Below, one piece after another: positions 44,667-52,507 of a DNA stretch of 52,507 nucleotides. Every line of letters starts with the position of its first letter. Within the stretch, counting starts at the first letter, position 1. Origin of the DNA: Pullulanibacillus camelliae (lineage in GTDB: Bacteria; Bacillota; Bacilli; Bacillales; Sporolactobacillaceae); NCBI RefSeq assembly GCF_014642655.1, contig NZ_BMIR01000024.1, forward strand, positions 1 to 52,507, given 5' to 3'. The notes under the pieces were generated by a model. The model made no database searches. It worked only from the letters and a program-made list of their open reading frames with translations, and was not told the DNA's origin. A program made the translations under genes and the position numbers.

Positions 44667-45611
44667 TTATGATTTTCTCATCTGTTTGCGTAGATCAAAG
44701 CCTAAGTCAATTATACCTAATAGGCGTATGAGATAAAGAAGCCAAGGTACTATAAATCCTGCGATTGTTATTATGATTGGAATAGCTATATTTAATTCCT
44801 TATTATAACAAAAGTAAAAGATAAAAGAGACCCCTTGAATAGCTAAAATTATTTCCAGTAAATAAAAGACATTATCACTCATAATATAAAGCATAGAGCC
44901 CTGAGAATGACTCATGAACATCATCATGACAATAGAGAGTAAATAATACCAAATAATGCTTCGTGGGAAACGCCACTCCCTCAACGGTAACCATTTTGGA
45001 TACGGTGCCCTTAATCTCTTTAAAAAGGGGGTACTAATGAGCTCAATGATAAAGGCCCAAGTGACAGAAAAGCTCACAAGCAGTGCAGGAGCTAAAACGC
45101 TCACCATCTGCTGTAAATTATTCTTCAAAAGGGCAACAGAATCCTTCTCTTCACCCGTGATCATAGAATTTGGCATCACTCGCATAGAGGTATCTAATGC
45201 CTGATTAAATTGATCAACAAAGTAACTAAGGGGTGAAAAATCAAATGCCATCTTGAGAACAAAGTAGACACCTATTAATATAATCAAATTGGCTAAGGTT
45301 CCCATCGCTAATGTCACAAACGCTGATTTTCTATGAAAAAGTGCTGATCCCATCACCACACCCATAATTAGCATATAAAAGGCAACCGTGGCTGTAATAA
45401 TATCAGTGAATAAAAAGGCTAAAAAAGCTGAAACCAATAGAGGAATGACACCTTTTTGCAACCCATATTTTGAACAAAAATACATCATTGGTAATGGCCA
45501 AATGAAAAAACCGATGATAATAAGCACTGGTATATAGATGCTGGCTAATAAGATTACAATAAAAAGCGCAGCTGTAAGCGCTCCCTCAACAATGGCCCGT
45601 GTTTGTTTCAT
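44667..45611 (-). CDS. yybS: YybS family membrane protein (DUF2232)
   Basis: A 314-residue protein with about eight hydrophobic segments. It is recognised by position directly before gdpP and by the DUF2232-type pattern of an energy-coupling-factor S-component-like fold (IVEGALTAALFIVILLAS at the start). Function is unknown. The gap to gdpP is about 24 bases, so they are co-transcribed. Confidence 0.88.
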   Translation of the reverse strand: MKQTRAIVEGALTAALFIVILLASIYIPVLIIIGFFIWPLPMMYFCSKYGLQKGVIPLLVSAFLAFLFTDIITATVAFYMLIMGVVMGSALFHRKSAFVTLAMGTLANLIILIGVYFVLKMAFDFSPLSYFVDQFNQALDTSMRVMPNSMITGEEKDSVALLKNNLQQMVSVLAPALLVSFSVTWAFIIELISTPFLKRLRAPYPKWLPLREWRFPRSIIWYYLLSIVMMMFMSHSQGSMLYIMSDNVFYLLEIILAIQGVSFIFYFCYNKELNIAIPIIITIAGFIVPWLLYLIRLLGIIDLGFDLRKQMRKS

Positions 45612-45744
45612 CTAAAAATCTCCTTATACTACTTATAATTAGAAAACATGGCTTCGCACAAGTCTTAGGGGATGAAAACAAAGCGTTGTTTATTTTTCGT
45701 ACCCCTTCATCGTTTTAGCAAAAAAAATATATTCTTTAAAGTAT

Positions 45745-45786
45745 AAAATAAAAAGGACATGTGAATAATGCCGTTTATTCGTGTCC
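45745..45786 (-). terminator. Rho-independent terminator upstream of yybS
   Basis: On the minus strand GGACACGAATAA, loop, TTATTCACATGTCC, then TTTTTATTTT. It begins immediately after the stop codon of the 20-codon ORF and ends about 130 bases before yybS. Confidence 0.75.
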
Positions 45787-45849
45787 CTACTGTCTATTTT
45801 CATTATACACTTTAACACCACTATCATTCTCATAAAAGCTGTGCAGCAT
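45787..45849 (-). CDS. 20-residue ORF with strong ribosome site, possible leader peptide
   Basis: ATG 45849 follows TAGGAG at a normal distance and encodes 20 residues (starts MLHSFYEND, ends YNENRQ), stopping one base before the terminator stem. A good promoter lies 20 bases upstream. The peptide is polar and without a membrane segment. It has no recognised homolog. Promoter, start, stop and terminator together fit either a leader-peptide attenuator for yybS-gdpP or a separate small gene. A different frame over the same region (45690-45899) lacks these signals. Confidence 0.5.
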   Translation of the reverse strand: MLHSFYENDSGVKVYNENRQ

Positions 45850-45869
45850 TGCACTTCTCCTACCGTTGA

Positions 45870-45899
45870 ATTATACTGTAAAAGAATGCATAGAAGCAA
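45870..45899 (-). promoter_or_regulatory. SigA promoter upstream of the yybS operon
   Basis: On the minus strand TTGCTT (45899-45894), 18 bases, TATAAT (45875-45870). Transcription would start near 45863, 14 bases before the 20-codon ORF. Confidence 0.75.
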
Positions 45900-46106
45900 A
45901 TGACCACTTTGTTAACATTCACTTTTTTACTTGCTTTAGTATAAGCCGCCCTAAGCGAGATGGACTCAAAAGATATGGAAACAAGAGGTCTTAATGTTTT
46001 AAGACGTATAATACGCTCTCAATAGTATAGATCAAAATCTGATGTAATCTGGTGATAATGATGATTGCTTATTCATTTGCTAAACTTGGACATAATAGAA
46101 AAGTGT

Positions 46107-46140
46107 AACGGCCCTTTTAGCTCAGGGTCGTTTTATTTTT
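46107..46140 (+). terminator. Terminator 35 bases before the CDF transporter
   Basis: AACGGCCCT and AGGGTCGTT form a stem with one G-U-type mismatch and are followed by TTTTATTTTT. There is no plus-strand gene upstream, so it may attenuate the transporter transcript. The preceding 150 bases show no known riboswitch pattern. Confidence 0.65.
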
Positions 46141-46174
46141 CCCTTGCTCAACATTCATTGATGGGGTGAAAGTA

Positions 46175-47077
46175 TTGGTTAAAGAAAAGGTTTCTGGTTG
46201 GTTTATCGCTTGGGTGAGTTTGATTTGTAATATGGCTCTTACCGCCGTAAAGGTTATCGTTGGCTATATTTTTAATAGTACGGCATTATTAGCAGATGGT
46301 ATACATAATGGTGGAGACGTGATTGCCTCACTCGCAACGCTAAGCTCTATGAAAGTAGCACACCAACCAGCTGATGATGACCATCCCTATGGGCACGGGA
46401 AAGCAGAAGATCTTGCTTCAGCTCTCATCGCCTTGATTTTAGCCATTGCAGGCTTTTACCTCATTTATGAGTCAATTCACGCCTTATTCAAACCGGCTGC
46501 TCATGCTAGTCTCTGGGCATTTTTTGCAGCGCTAATCTCTTTAATTGTTAAAGCGGTCCTCTATGTTTATACCATCCGTTTAGGGAAAAAGGCTAAAAGC
46601 AAAAGCCTTATCGCTACTGCCTATGACCATCTTGCCGATGTATGGGCATCACTCGCTGCAGCTGTTGGCATCGGCATCGCTTTTCTTGGCGATATCTTTC
46701 ATATTCCTTATACTATATATGGGGATCCCATTGCTGGTATTATTGTTTCCTTACTCATTATAAAAGTCGGTATTGAAATGGGCGTCAAATCCATTAATGT
46801 GCTCATGGAAAGCAGTGTATCAAGTGAACAAATTGAAATTTATGCAAAGATGATTGATGCCTTTCCAGAGGTTAAACGCATTGACCGCTTACGAGCACGC
46901 GAGCATGGCAATTATATTTTAATCGATGTTCGCATTAGTGTTCCTGGAACCTTAACCATACAAGAAGGACATAATATCACAAGACAAATTCGTGATACAA
47001 TAATGACAAAGGACACTAACGTTGAAGAAGTCCTCATTCATCTTAATCCGTGGTATGAACAAGAAAAAACACCTTGA
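46175..47077 (+). CDS. Cation diffusion facilitator family transporter
   Basis: A 300-residue divalent-metal/proton antiporter. TTG 46175 is preferred, with GGGGTGA at six bases; a GTG at 46166 overlaps that site. Six membrane helices are expected. Metal-site residues occur in ALLADGIHNGGDV (helix 2) and TAYDHLADVWAS (helix 5), and a histidine-rich DDDHPYGHGKAE lies between helices 2 and 3. The C-terminal cytoplasmic domain is present. Substrate is probably Zn, Mn or Fe. It is one of two plus-strand genes inserted in the leftward arm. Confidence 0.93.
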   Translation: MVKEKVSGWFIAWVSLICNMALTAVKVIVGYIFNSTALLADGIHNGGDVIASLATLSSMKVAHQPADDDHPYGHGKAEDLASALIALILAIAGFYLIYESIHALFKPAAHASLWAFFAALISLIVKAVLYVYTIRLGKKAKSKSLIATAYDHLADVWASLAAAVGIGIAFLGDIFHIPYTIYGDPIAGIIVSLLIIKVGIEMGVKSINVLMESSVSSEQIEIYAKMIDAFPEVKRIDRLRAREHGNYILIDVRISVPGTLTIQEGHNITRQIRDTIMTKDTNVEEVLIHLNPWYEQEKTP

Positions 47078-47134
47078 ACTCTGCTTCCTTTCTGTCGATA
47101 TTATTATTAAGATTATTAGAAAGAGGGATATGAC

Positions 47135-47605
47135 ATGACCTCAACTTCAAAGGATCTCATTATTTTTACATTAGAAAACTATACAATTGGTATCGGCGTC
47201 AGCGATGTTGATGAAGTAACGCTACCTACCGAAGTTAAACCCCTCCCAATGGGCTTGCCTGCTCTTATTGGACTCTTCAGGGTAAGGGAAACGATCTGCC
47301 CTCTCATCGATATTGCAAAGCTTTTAAATTTAAAGGCTATACAGGCAACGAGGGAGGATGAAAGACGTGTCTTGATTCTAAAATCAAGCAGTCAAAAAAT
47401 TGGTATTGAAGTCGATCGCATATCGGACATCCTAGCCCTCACAGACGAGCAGGTACTAAACGCAGACGAGAGCGTGGCCGAATCACTTCCTTACACCAAA
47501 TACACGATAATTGTGAAAGAGCAAACAATACATGTCTTAGATGTCCAAGCACTCATTGATACCTTGATCAATGAAGCCGAGGAGCTATTCACCCTCCAAA
47601 ATTAA
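47135..47605 (+). CDS. CheW-like domain protein
   Basis: A 156-residue single-domain CheW-type adaptor (IIFTLENYTIGIGVSDVDEV, then MGLPALIGLFRVRETICPLIDI). CheW couples receptors to CheA in chemotaxis. No chemotaxis genes are near, so it is an orphan. It follows the CDF gene by 57 bases and may be co-transcribed. The motif around the usual VNLRG position reads IGLFRVRE, slightly atypical. Confidence 0.88.
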   Translation: MTSTSKDLIIFTLENYTIGIGVSDVDEVTLPTEVKPLPMGLPALIGLFRVRETICPLIDIAKLLNLKAIQATREDERRVLILKSSSQKIGIEVDRISDILALTDEQVLNADESVAESLPYTKYTIIVKEQTIHVLDVQALIDTLINEAEELFTLQN

Positions 47606-47769
47606 TCCAACTCCTACGGAAGTGCTATCGCTTTAAGTCTTGGAACAACATGAGTGAAGTTAAAAGGGTTTCACTTGTTCTCTCCTTACTATTTGTAAAT
47701 GATTGGTACTTTTTAAAGAAAACTTAGTTCAGCAGGCTAATTATAAAAACTGATAGACAGCATAAAAAA

Positions 47770-47792
47770 AGCGGAGTGGTGACCACTCCGCT
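47770..47792. terminator. Bidirectional terminator between cheW-like gene and rpsR
   Basis: AGCGGAGTG and CACTCCGCT form a strong stem with T-runs on both sides (TTTTCC on plus, TTTTTTTATG on minus). It serves both converging units. Confidence 0.9.
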
Positions 47793-47805
47793 TTTCCTTG
47801 CCTTA

Positions 47806-48033
47806 TTATTCAGTAGTATATGGTAAAAGCGCCATTTGACGAGCGCGTTTGATTGCGCGTGTAAGCTGACGTTGGTACTTCGCACTTGTACCTGTTACGC
47901 GACGAGGTAAAATTTTACCACGATCGGAAATAAAACGTCTGAGCAAATCAACATCTTTATAATCAATATAAGTAATGTTGTTTACTGTAAAGTAACAAAC
48001 CTTACGGCGCTTTCCTCTTCCACGACGTGCCAT
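47806..48033 (-). CDS. rpsR: 30S ribosomal protein S18
   Basis: 75 residues with the family pattern [36 protein letters not shown] and a C-terminal [10 protein letters not shown]. Binds 16S rRNA with S6. Last gene of rpsF-ssb-rpsR. Confidence 0.98.
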   Translation of the reverse strand: MARRGRGKRRKVCYFTVNNITYIDYKDVDLLRRFISDRGKILPRRVTGTSAKYQRQLTRAIKRARQMALLPYTTE

Positions 48034-48051
48034 GTTATACCCTCCCTTAAA

Positions 48052-48552
48052 TTAAAATGGTAAATCATCATCCGAGATATCAATAGGCTTACTATCATCC
48101 GCAAACGGATCATCCCCGAACGGGTCATTAGCACCTTTATTTGGCGCCGATGGTTGATAGCTATTGCTATTGTTATTGTTAGAAGGGGGCTGTTGAGAAT
48201 AATTATTAGTCGATGGTGCATTGGCTCGTGCATTACGCGGCTCCAAAAATTGCACACTATCGGCAACAACCTCAGTAATAAATACTTTTCGCCCTTCGTT
48301 ATTTTCATAACTTCGCGTTTGCAAGCGGCCTTCTACTCCCACAAGACTTCCTTTTCCAACGAAATTCGCTGTGTTTTCTGCTTGTCTTCTCCAAACAACC
48401 ACCTGGATAAAATCAGCATCATGGTCACCTTGTTGGTTCGTAAAAGGACGGTTTATGGCTAGCGTAAAGTTAGCTACAGCCGCTCCATTTGGCGTATAAC
48501 GAAGTTCTGGATCCCGTGTTAAACGGCCAACCAACACCACTCGATTAATCAT
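48052..48552 (-). CDS. ssb: Single-stranded DNA-binding protein
   Basis: 166 residues. The N-terminal OB-fold ([20 protein letters not shown], then FTLAINRPF and RLQTRSYEN) is followed by an asparagine/serine-rich linker and the acidic C-terminal tip ISDDDLPF that binds partner proteins. It is the housekeeping SSB, between rpsF and rpsR as in B. subtilis. Confidence 0.98.
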   Translation of the reverse strand: MINRVVLVGRLTRDPELRYTPNGAAVANFTLAINRPFTNQQGDHDADFIQVVVWRRQAENTANFVGKGSLVGVEGRLQTRSYENNEGRKVFITEVVADSVQFLEPRNARANAPSTNNYSQQPPSNNNNSNSYQPSAPNKGANDPFGDDPFADDSKPIDISDDDLPF

Positions 48553-48581
48553 CAGAACCTCTCCCCATTAATTTTTGAAGA

Positions 48582-48875
48582 TTATTGTTCTCTTTCATCA
48601 CGAATTGTCATGAAGCGAAGCACGTTATCATTGATCTTTGTCAAACGATCGAATTCACTAATCGCTTCTGTTCCAGCCGTTACATACAGAACAACATAAA
48701 CCCCAGCATTTAAATCATTAATTTCATATGCTAAGCGGCGTTTACCTAATTCTTTAACCTCATTAATTTCCGCACCATTATCCGTTAAGATTTTGGCGAT
48801 ACCTTCTTTAGTCGCCTTTTCAGTATCCTCGTCCAAATCTGGGCGCAAAATATACATGATCTCGTATTTAGTCAT
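48582..48875 (-). CDS. rpsF: 30S ribosomal protein S6
   Basis: 97 residues from ATG 48875 (GAGGTGA six bases upstream; an in-frame GTG at 48884 is less likely). MTKYEIMYILRPDLDED and RLAYEINDLNAGVYVV are typical. S6 pairs with S18 in the platform of the small subunit. Confidence 0.97.
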   Translation of the reverse strand: MTKYEIMYILRPDLDEDTEKATKEGIAKILTDNGAEINEVKELGKRRLAYEINDLNAGVYVVLYVTAGTEAISEFDRLTKINDNVLRFMTIRDEREQ

Positions 48876-49060
48876 CCTATTCACCTCATTTCACCCGAGC
48901 GATCTCATACTCGCTCTTCATCGACACAAAAACGTTCCACGATGGAAACTCCCTTTGGTCATAGCGGCCCTTTTAATAAAGAGCAGAGAGTGTACACATT
49001 CACTCACAGCAGTTAATTATAAAGGATTTTCATTTAAAATTCAAGGCAAAGCCTAAGATT
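48876..49060 (-). promoter_or_regulatory. rpsF leader region
   Basis: About 185 bases without a gene before rpsF. A hairpin GAGCGA/TCGCTC stands just ahead of the Shine-Dalgarno. In many bacteria the rpsF leader binds the S6:S18 complex for autoregulation. The region is a candidate, but the conserved CCG-containing bulge was not identified with certainty. Confidence 0.35.
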
Positions 49061-49075
49061 CTTTTCTACTGCCCC

Positions 49076-50176
49076 CTATACATTAAAACGGAAATGGACA
49101 ACATCACCATCTTGAACGACATAGTCCTTCCCTTCCAATCGCAATTTACCATTTTCCTTGGCTTTACCTAAAGAGCCAGCTGTCATAAGATCAGCAAAGG
49201 AAACCACTTCAGCTCGGATGAAGCCTCTCTCAAAATCTGTATGAATAATACCCGCAGCTTGAGGAGCCTTTGTTCCCTTCTTAAAGGTCCAAGCGCGTAC
49301 TTCCTTTTCACCAGCAGTAAAATACGTGGCGAGCCCCAACAACTTATAGCTCTTCTCTATAAGCTGATCCAGTCCCGACTTGGCAATGCCTAGGTCTTCA
49401 AGAAAGCTTTGCTTTTCTTCGCCCTCAAGTTCAGCAATTTCTGATTCAATTTTTGCAGAAATCACAACAACCTCAGAGCCCTCTTTATTTGCAAACTCTT
49501 TTACTTTTTTCACAAACTCATTATCTTCACCGCTTGCTAAATCATCCTCGGAAACATTAGCGACATAGAGTACCGGTTTGCGTGTTAGAAAGTTGTGACC
49601 TTTTATCGCATGGCTTTCATCATCCGTAAGCGCAACACTTCGTCCCGGTTGTTCGTTCTCAAAAGCCTCTTTAAGTTTCACTAAAGCGGAATGCTCTAAA
49701 AGCGCTTCTTTATCTTTTTGCTTAACTAATTTTTCTAAGCGTGGCAGGCGTTTATTTACAGATTCTAGGTCTGCTAAAATCAATTCCAGATTAATGGTTT
49801 CAATGTCATCAATGGGATCTACCTTGCCTGACACATGGGTAATATCCTCATCTTCAAAGCAACGGACGACATGTGAAATTGCATCGACCTGACGAATATT
49901 AGCCAGGAATTGATTGCCTAATCCTTCGCCCTGGCTTGCACCCTTAACTAATCCAGCGATATCTGTAAATTCAAAGGTGGTTGGAATGGTTTCCTTAGGA
50001 TGATACATATCGGTCAACGCATCGAGGCGTTCATCTGGAACATTCACGATGCCAACATTAGGATCTATTGTACAGAACGGATAATTTGCTGATTCCGCTC
50101 CGGCTTGTGTAATTGCATTGAATAAAGTTGACTTCCCGACATTAGGTAAGCCAACAATACCTGTTGTTAAAGCCAT
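49076..50176 (-). CDS. ychF: Ribosome-associated ATPase/GTPase YchF
   Basis: 366 residues from ATG 50176 (AAGGAGTGG upstream). An Obg-family P-loop protein with [23 protein letters not shown] and the non-canonical NVSED in place of NKxD, which explains its preference for ATP. A helical domain and a C-terminal TGS domain follow. It acts in translation and stress response. Known as yyaF in B. subtilis. Confidence 0.97.
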   Translation of the reverse strand: MALTTGIVGLPNVGKSTLFNAITQAGAESANYPFCTIDPNVGIVNVPDERLDALTDMYHPKETIPTTFEFTDIAGLVKGASQGEGLGNQFLANIRQVDAISHVVRCFEDEDITHVSGKVDPIDDIETINLELILADLESVNKRLPRLEKLVKQKDKEALLEHSALVKLKEAFENEQPGRSVALTDDESHAIKGHNFLTRKPVLYVANVSEDDLASGEDNEFVKKVKEFANKEGSEVVVISAKIESEIAELEGEEKQSFLEDLGIAKSGLDQLIEKSYKLLGLATYFTAGEKEVRAWTFKKGTKAPQAAGIIHTDFERGFIRAEVVSFADLMTAGSLGKAKENGKLRLEGKDYVVQDGDVVHFRFNV

Positions 50177-50277
50177 CTCTTCCACTCCTTACGAACATAT
50201 ACGATTTATTTTTATGGCGTGCCAATACGTCATGACTGATCATAACGCCATTGTTAAAGCCTTGTCCAATTTGTCGA

Positions 50278-50286
50278 ATTATAGCA
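50278..50286 (-). promoter_or_regulatory. Extended -10 promoter candidate for ychF
   Basis: On the minus strand TGCTATAAT, about 100 bases before ychF. No good -35 is seen; the TG extension may compensate. Confidence 0.45.
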
Positions 50287-50362
50287 TCTTTATTGGAAAG
50301 ATTTATTTCCCGAGAAATAAATCCATTTTATGCCAAAGGTATAGGCCGTCACATGGACGACC

Positions 50363-50560
50363 TTACTCTTCGGCATGCTGGAGCACCTTTTTCATTTTCC
50401 TTTTAAATTCCGTCCTCGGTAATAAAACACTATGGCCACAACCCATACACTTAATGCGAATATCTGCGCCCATTCTGATGATCTTCCATTTGTTTTCTCC
50501 ACAAGGATGGGGCTTTTTCATTTCAACAATATCGTGGAGATCAAATTTTTTATCATCCAT
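50363..50560 (-). CDS. yyzM: DUF951 family protein YyzM
   Basis: A 65-residue basic protein. FDLHDIVEMKKPHPCGENKW and IRIKCMGCGHSVLLPR are the DUF951 signature, with three cysteines that could bind zinc. It resembles a small nucleic-acid-binding zinc ribbon. Position beside ychF is conserved. It follows glyQS by 18 bases and is probably on the same transcript. Confidence 0.93.
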   Translation of the reverse strand: MDDKKFDLHDIVEMKKPHPCGENKWKIIRMGADIRIKCMGCGHSVLLPRTEFKRKMKKVLQHAEE

Positions 50561-50578
50561 CGTGCATCCCTCCGACCC

Positions 50579-51961
50579 TTAGAATTTAATTTTTTCTTTC
50601 AAAAATCCAGCCACCTCAGAAATAGGAAGGCGAACTTGTTCCATTGTATCCCGATGTCTAACGGTCACTTGTCCATCTTCCTTAGAATCAAAATCATAAG
50701 TAATACAATAAGGCGTACCGATCTCATCCTGACGGCGATAACGCTTGCCAATAGATCCTGTTTCATCATAGTCTACCATGAATTCTTCTGAAAGCTGCTC
50801 ATAAATACCTAGCGCTTCATCCTTCAATTTCTTAGATAGCGGAAGAACCGCCGCTTTATATGGAGCAATAGCTGGATGAAAATGTAACACTGAGCGTGTT
50901 TCATTCTCACTGATTCTCTCTTCTTCAAAAGCATCGATTAAAAAGGCAAGAGTGACACGGTCTGCCCCTAGTGAAGGTTCAATAACGTATGGGATGTACC
51001 GTTCGTTTGTCGCCTGATCGATGTACTGCAAATCCTCACCGGAGACCTCCATGTGACGTGACAAGTCATAATCCGTCCGAGAAGAAATACTTGAAAGCTC
51101 GCCCCACCCAAATGGGAACTTGTATTCAATATCCGTTGTTCCCTTACTGTAATGAGGAAGCTCTTCCTCTTCGTGATCTCGTAACATCACATGATCCTCT
51201 TTCATATTCAATGAAAGCAACCAGTTACGGCTAAAGGTCCGCCAATAATCAAACCACTCTTCTTCCTCACCTGGTTTACAGAAAAATTCCAGCTCAAGCT
51301 GTTCAAACTCTCTCGTCCTAAATGTAAAGTTTCCAGGAGTGATTTCATTTCTAAAGGATTTACCAACTTGCGCAATACCAAAAGGAACTTTCTTCCTCAT
51401 CGTCCGTTGAACGTTTTTAAAGTTAACAAAAATACCTTGTGCAGTTTCCGGACGCAAAAAGATTTCATCCGAGCTTGATTCCGTTACCCCTTGATAGGTT
51501 TTAAACATTAAATTAAATTGACGAATGGGTGTAAAGTTCTGCGCTCCACACACAGGACACTTAATGTTATGCTCTCTGATCAAAGCTTCCATCTCAGCGA
51601 AGGATAATGCCTCTATTGGACGCTCAAGCGCATCCGTGTCTAATTGACTCTCTAGGAGCTTATCTGCACGGTGGCGTGACTTACACTCCTTACAATCCAT
51701 CATTGGATCGTTAAAATTGCTTATGTGGCCAGAGGCCTCCCACGTTTTTGGATTCATTAGTATCGCTGCATCTAATCCTACATTATATGGGGATTGTTGA
51801 ACAAACTTTTTCCACCAGGCTTTTTTAATATTATTTTTTAATTCAACGCCTAAAGGACCATAATCCCATGTATTAGCTAGGCCTCCATAAATTTCAGAAC
51901 CTGGAAAAACAAAACCTCTTTGTTTTGAAAGATTGACAATTTGCTCCATTGTTGTTGCCAT
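50579..51961 (-). CDS. glyQS: Glycyl-tRNA synthetase, single-chain class II type
   Basis: A dimeric glycyl-tRNA synthetase of 460 residues, of the single-chain type also found in archaea and eukaryotes rather than the two-subunit GlyQ/GlyS of B. subtilis. Motif 2 is in [19 protein letters not shown] and motif 3 in [14 protein letters not shown]. An inserted zinc-binding segment has CKECKSRHR and CPVCGAQN. The C-terminal anticodon domain begins near [15 protein letters not shown] 51961 is best placed behind AGGAGG. It is controlled by a T-box. Confidence 0.97.
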   Translation of the reverse strand: MATTMEQIVNLSKQRGFVFPGSEIYGGLANTWDYGPLGVELKNNIKKAWWKKFVQQSPYNVGLDAAILMNPKTWEASGHISNFNDPMMDCKECKSRHRADKLLESQLDTDALERPIEALSFAEMEALIREHNIKCPVCGAQNFTPIRQFNLMFKTYQGVTESSSDEIFLRPETAQGIFVNFKNVQRTMRKKVPFGIAQVGKSFRNEITPGNFTFRTREFEQLELEFFCKPGEEEEWFDYWRTFSRNWLLSLNMKEDHVMLRDHEEEELPHYSKGTTDIEYKFPFGWGELSSISSRTDYDLSRHMEVSGEDLQYIDQATNERYIPYVIEPSLGADRVTLAFLIDAFEEERISENETRSVLHFHPAIAPYKAAVLPLSKKLKDEALGIYEQLSEEFMVDYDETGSIGKRYRRQDEIGTPYCITYDFDSKEDGQVTVRHRDTMEQVRLPISEVAGFLKEKIKF

Positions 51962-52055
51962 CACTATATCCTCCTATATCTTTAGCTTAACATCATTGTG
52001 ACCTTTGAAAATGCATCAGCGGCTAAAGCCAAAAAATCTGTGTTTTCTTTATAGA

Positions 52056-52287
52056 ACAAAAATAACCCCCAATCCAAAGGCAAATAGAATTGCCTAGGGA
52101 CGAGAGTCATCATCTCACGCGGTTCCACCCTATTTGACACAAACGTTCGTGCCCACTTCATTTGTTATGGTTCCAGACTGCCGTTCCCTAAAGTCCTTAT
52201 TGGGCTTTCACCATTCCCAACTCGCTATAAAAAGGATATATTTAGGTACTCCTTTCTGTCATTACCATGGATCGATTCAATTTAATA
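52056..52287 (-). promoter_or_regulatory. Glycine T-box riboswitch of glyQS
   Basis: On the minus strand the T-box proper AGGGTGGAACCGCG stands at 52131-52118. Stem I has the apical AATGGTGAAAGCC and a specifier loop AACGGCAGTC with the glycine codon GGC at 52182-52180. A terminator (CCTAGGCAA paired with TTGCCTTTGG, then T-rich TTATTTTT) lies at about 52100-52056. Uncharged tRNA-Gly would stabilise the antiterminator and allow glyQS expression. Confidence 0.93.
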
Positions 52288-52293
52288 TAGTGT

Positions 52294-52322
52294 ATTATAT
52301 ACCAAACGAGGCGTTCAATCAA
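52294..52322 (-). promoter_or_regulatory. SigA promoter of glyQS
   Basis: On the minus strand TTGATT (52322-52317), 17 bases, TATAAT (52299-52294). Confidence 0.85.
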
Positions 52323-52427
52323 TTTTTCTCACGGATTTATTTATTTTGTTCTCTGCTGTCTTGCGGCAATGGGATAAATGAGCACTGCAGATAGAAAATA
52401 TAAACCTGAATCCGTGACAAAACATCT

Positions 52428-52507
52428 TTACAATGGTCGCAAACCGTTGATACGATAAGGGAAAACGACGTTGACGATTCTTCATCAAGTAGGTGATGTG
52501 ATGAAAG
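52428..52507 (+). promoter_or_regulatory. Promoter and start of a plus-strand gene cut by the window edge
   Basis: TTTACA (near 52425-52430), 18 bases, TACGAT, then AGTAGGTG and the start codon ATG at 52501 (GTG 52498 also possible). Only two or three codons are inside the window, so the product is unknown. Confidence 0.4.

Noticed and set aside
45690-45899. 69-codon minus-strand open frame upstream of yybS
   Set aside because: It runs through the promoter -10 and the terminator in a different frame from the 20-codon ORF that has the ribosome site.
46007-46012. TATAAT as -10 of a CDF leader promoter
   Set aside because: No acceptable -35 hexamer at 16-18 bases upstream (AGAGGT); kept only as background.
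1-52507. CRISPR array, tRNA or rRNA genes
   Set aside because: No regularly spaced short direct repeats with unique spacers, and no cloverleaf or rRNA segment was recognised. The T-box was the only tRNA-related RNA.

Overview
The window is chromosomal DNA of a low-GC, endospore-forming member of the Bacillales (Bacillaceae or Sporolactobacillaceae type). The order glyQS - yyzM - ychF - rpsF/ssb/rpsR - yybS/gdpP/rplI - dnaB - purA - walRKHIJ/htrC - yyzF - rlmH is the origin-proximal arm known from Bacillus subtilis. Almost all of these genes are on the minus strand, so oriC should lie beyond the right end. A cluster of GerPA/GerPF-like spore proteins supports a spore former. Genus cannot be fixed by reading alone.

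Region 1 (1-20.66 kb) is a mobile, heavily rearranged accessory island that ends exactly at the 3' end of rlmH. This is the position used by SCC-type elements in staphylococci. It carries an intact-looking type III restriction-modification pair whose methyltransferase has DPNY in place of DPPY, a small serine resolvase, and an Xre regulator. Next comes a nest of mobile elements. An IS21-family istA is split by a three-tyrosine-recombinase (RIT-type) element with perfect 30-bp terminal inverted repeats. A second IS21 cuts off the first one and also cuts into the remnant of a second recombinase trio, followed by an IS3 fragment and a nearly complete IS3 with a nonsense codon. Cargo genes (DUF2785, RhuM, Xre) follow, then a deletion scar joining the start of a small gene to the C-terminus of a large serine recombinase that abuts rlmH.

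Region 2 (20.66-31.6 kb) holds rlmH with a DnaA-box cluster upstream, a CxxH/CxxC-type small protein, four GerPA/PF-like genes followed upstream by a LuxR-type response regulator and a 7TM histidine kinase, an HxlR regulator divergent from an MFS exporter and an aldo/keto reductase, and an ECF41 sigma factor with its carboxymuconolactone-decarboxylase partner and a recognisable ECF41 promoter. Non-coding stretches hold a 156-bp tandem repeat and two structured repeat modules (A and B), whose copies border the intrinsic terminators of the gerP-like, htrC and purA transcription units.

Region 3 (31.6-52.5 kb) is the conserved housekeeping arm: cell-wall control (WalRKHIJ, HtrC), purine synthesis (PurA with PurR-like boxes), replication (DnaB, SSB), ribosomal proteins (L9, S6, S18), c-di-AMP turnover (GdpP), YchF, and glycyl-tRNA synthetase behind a T-box with a GGC specifier. 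A CDF metal transporter and a CheW-like protein are inserted on the plus strand. A short promoter/20-codon ORF/terminator unit lies ahead of yybS and may be a leader-peptide attenuator.
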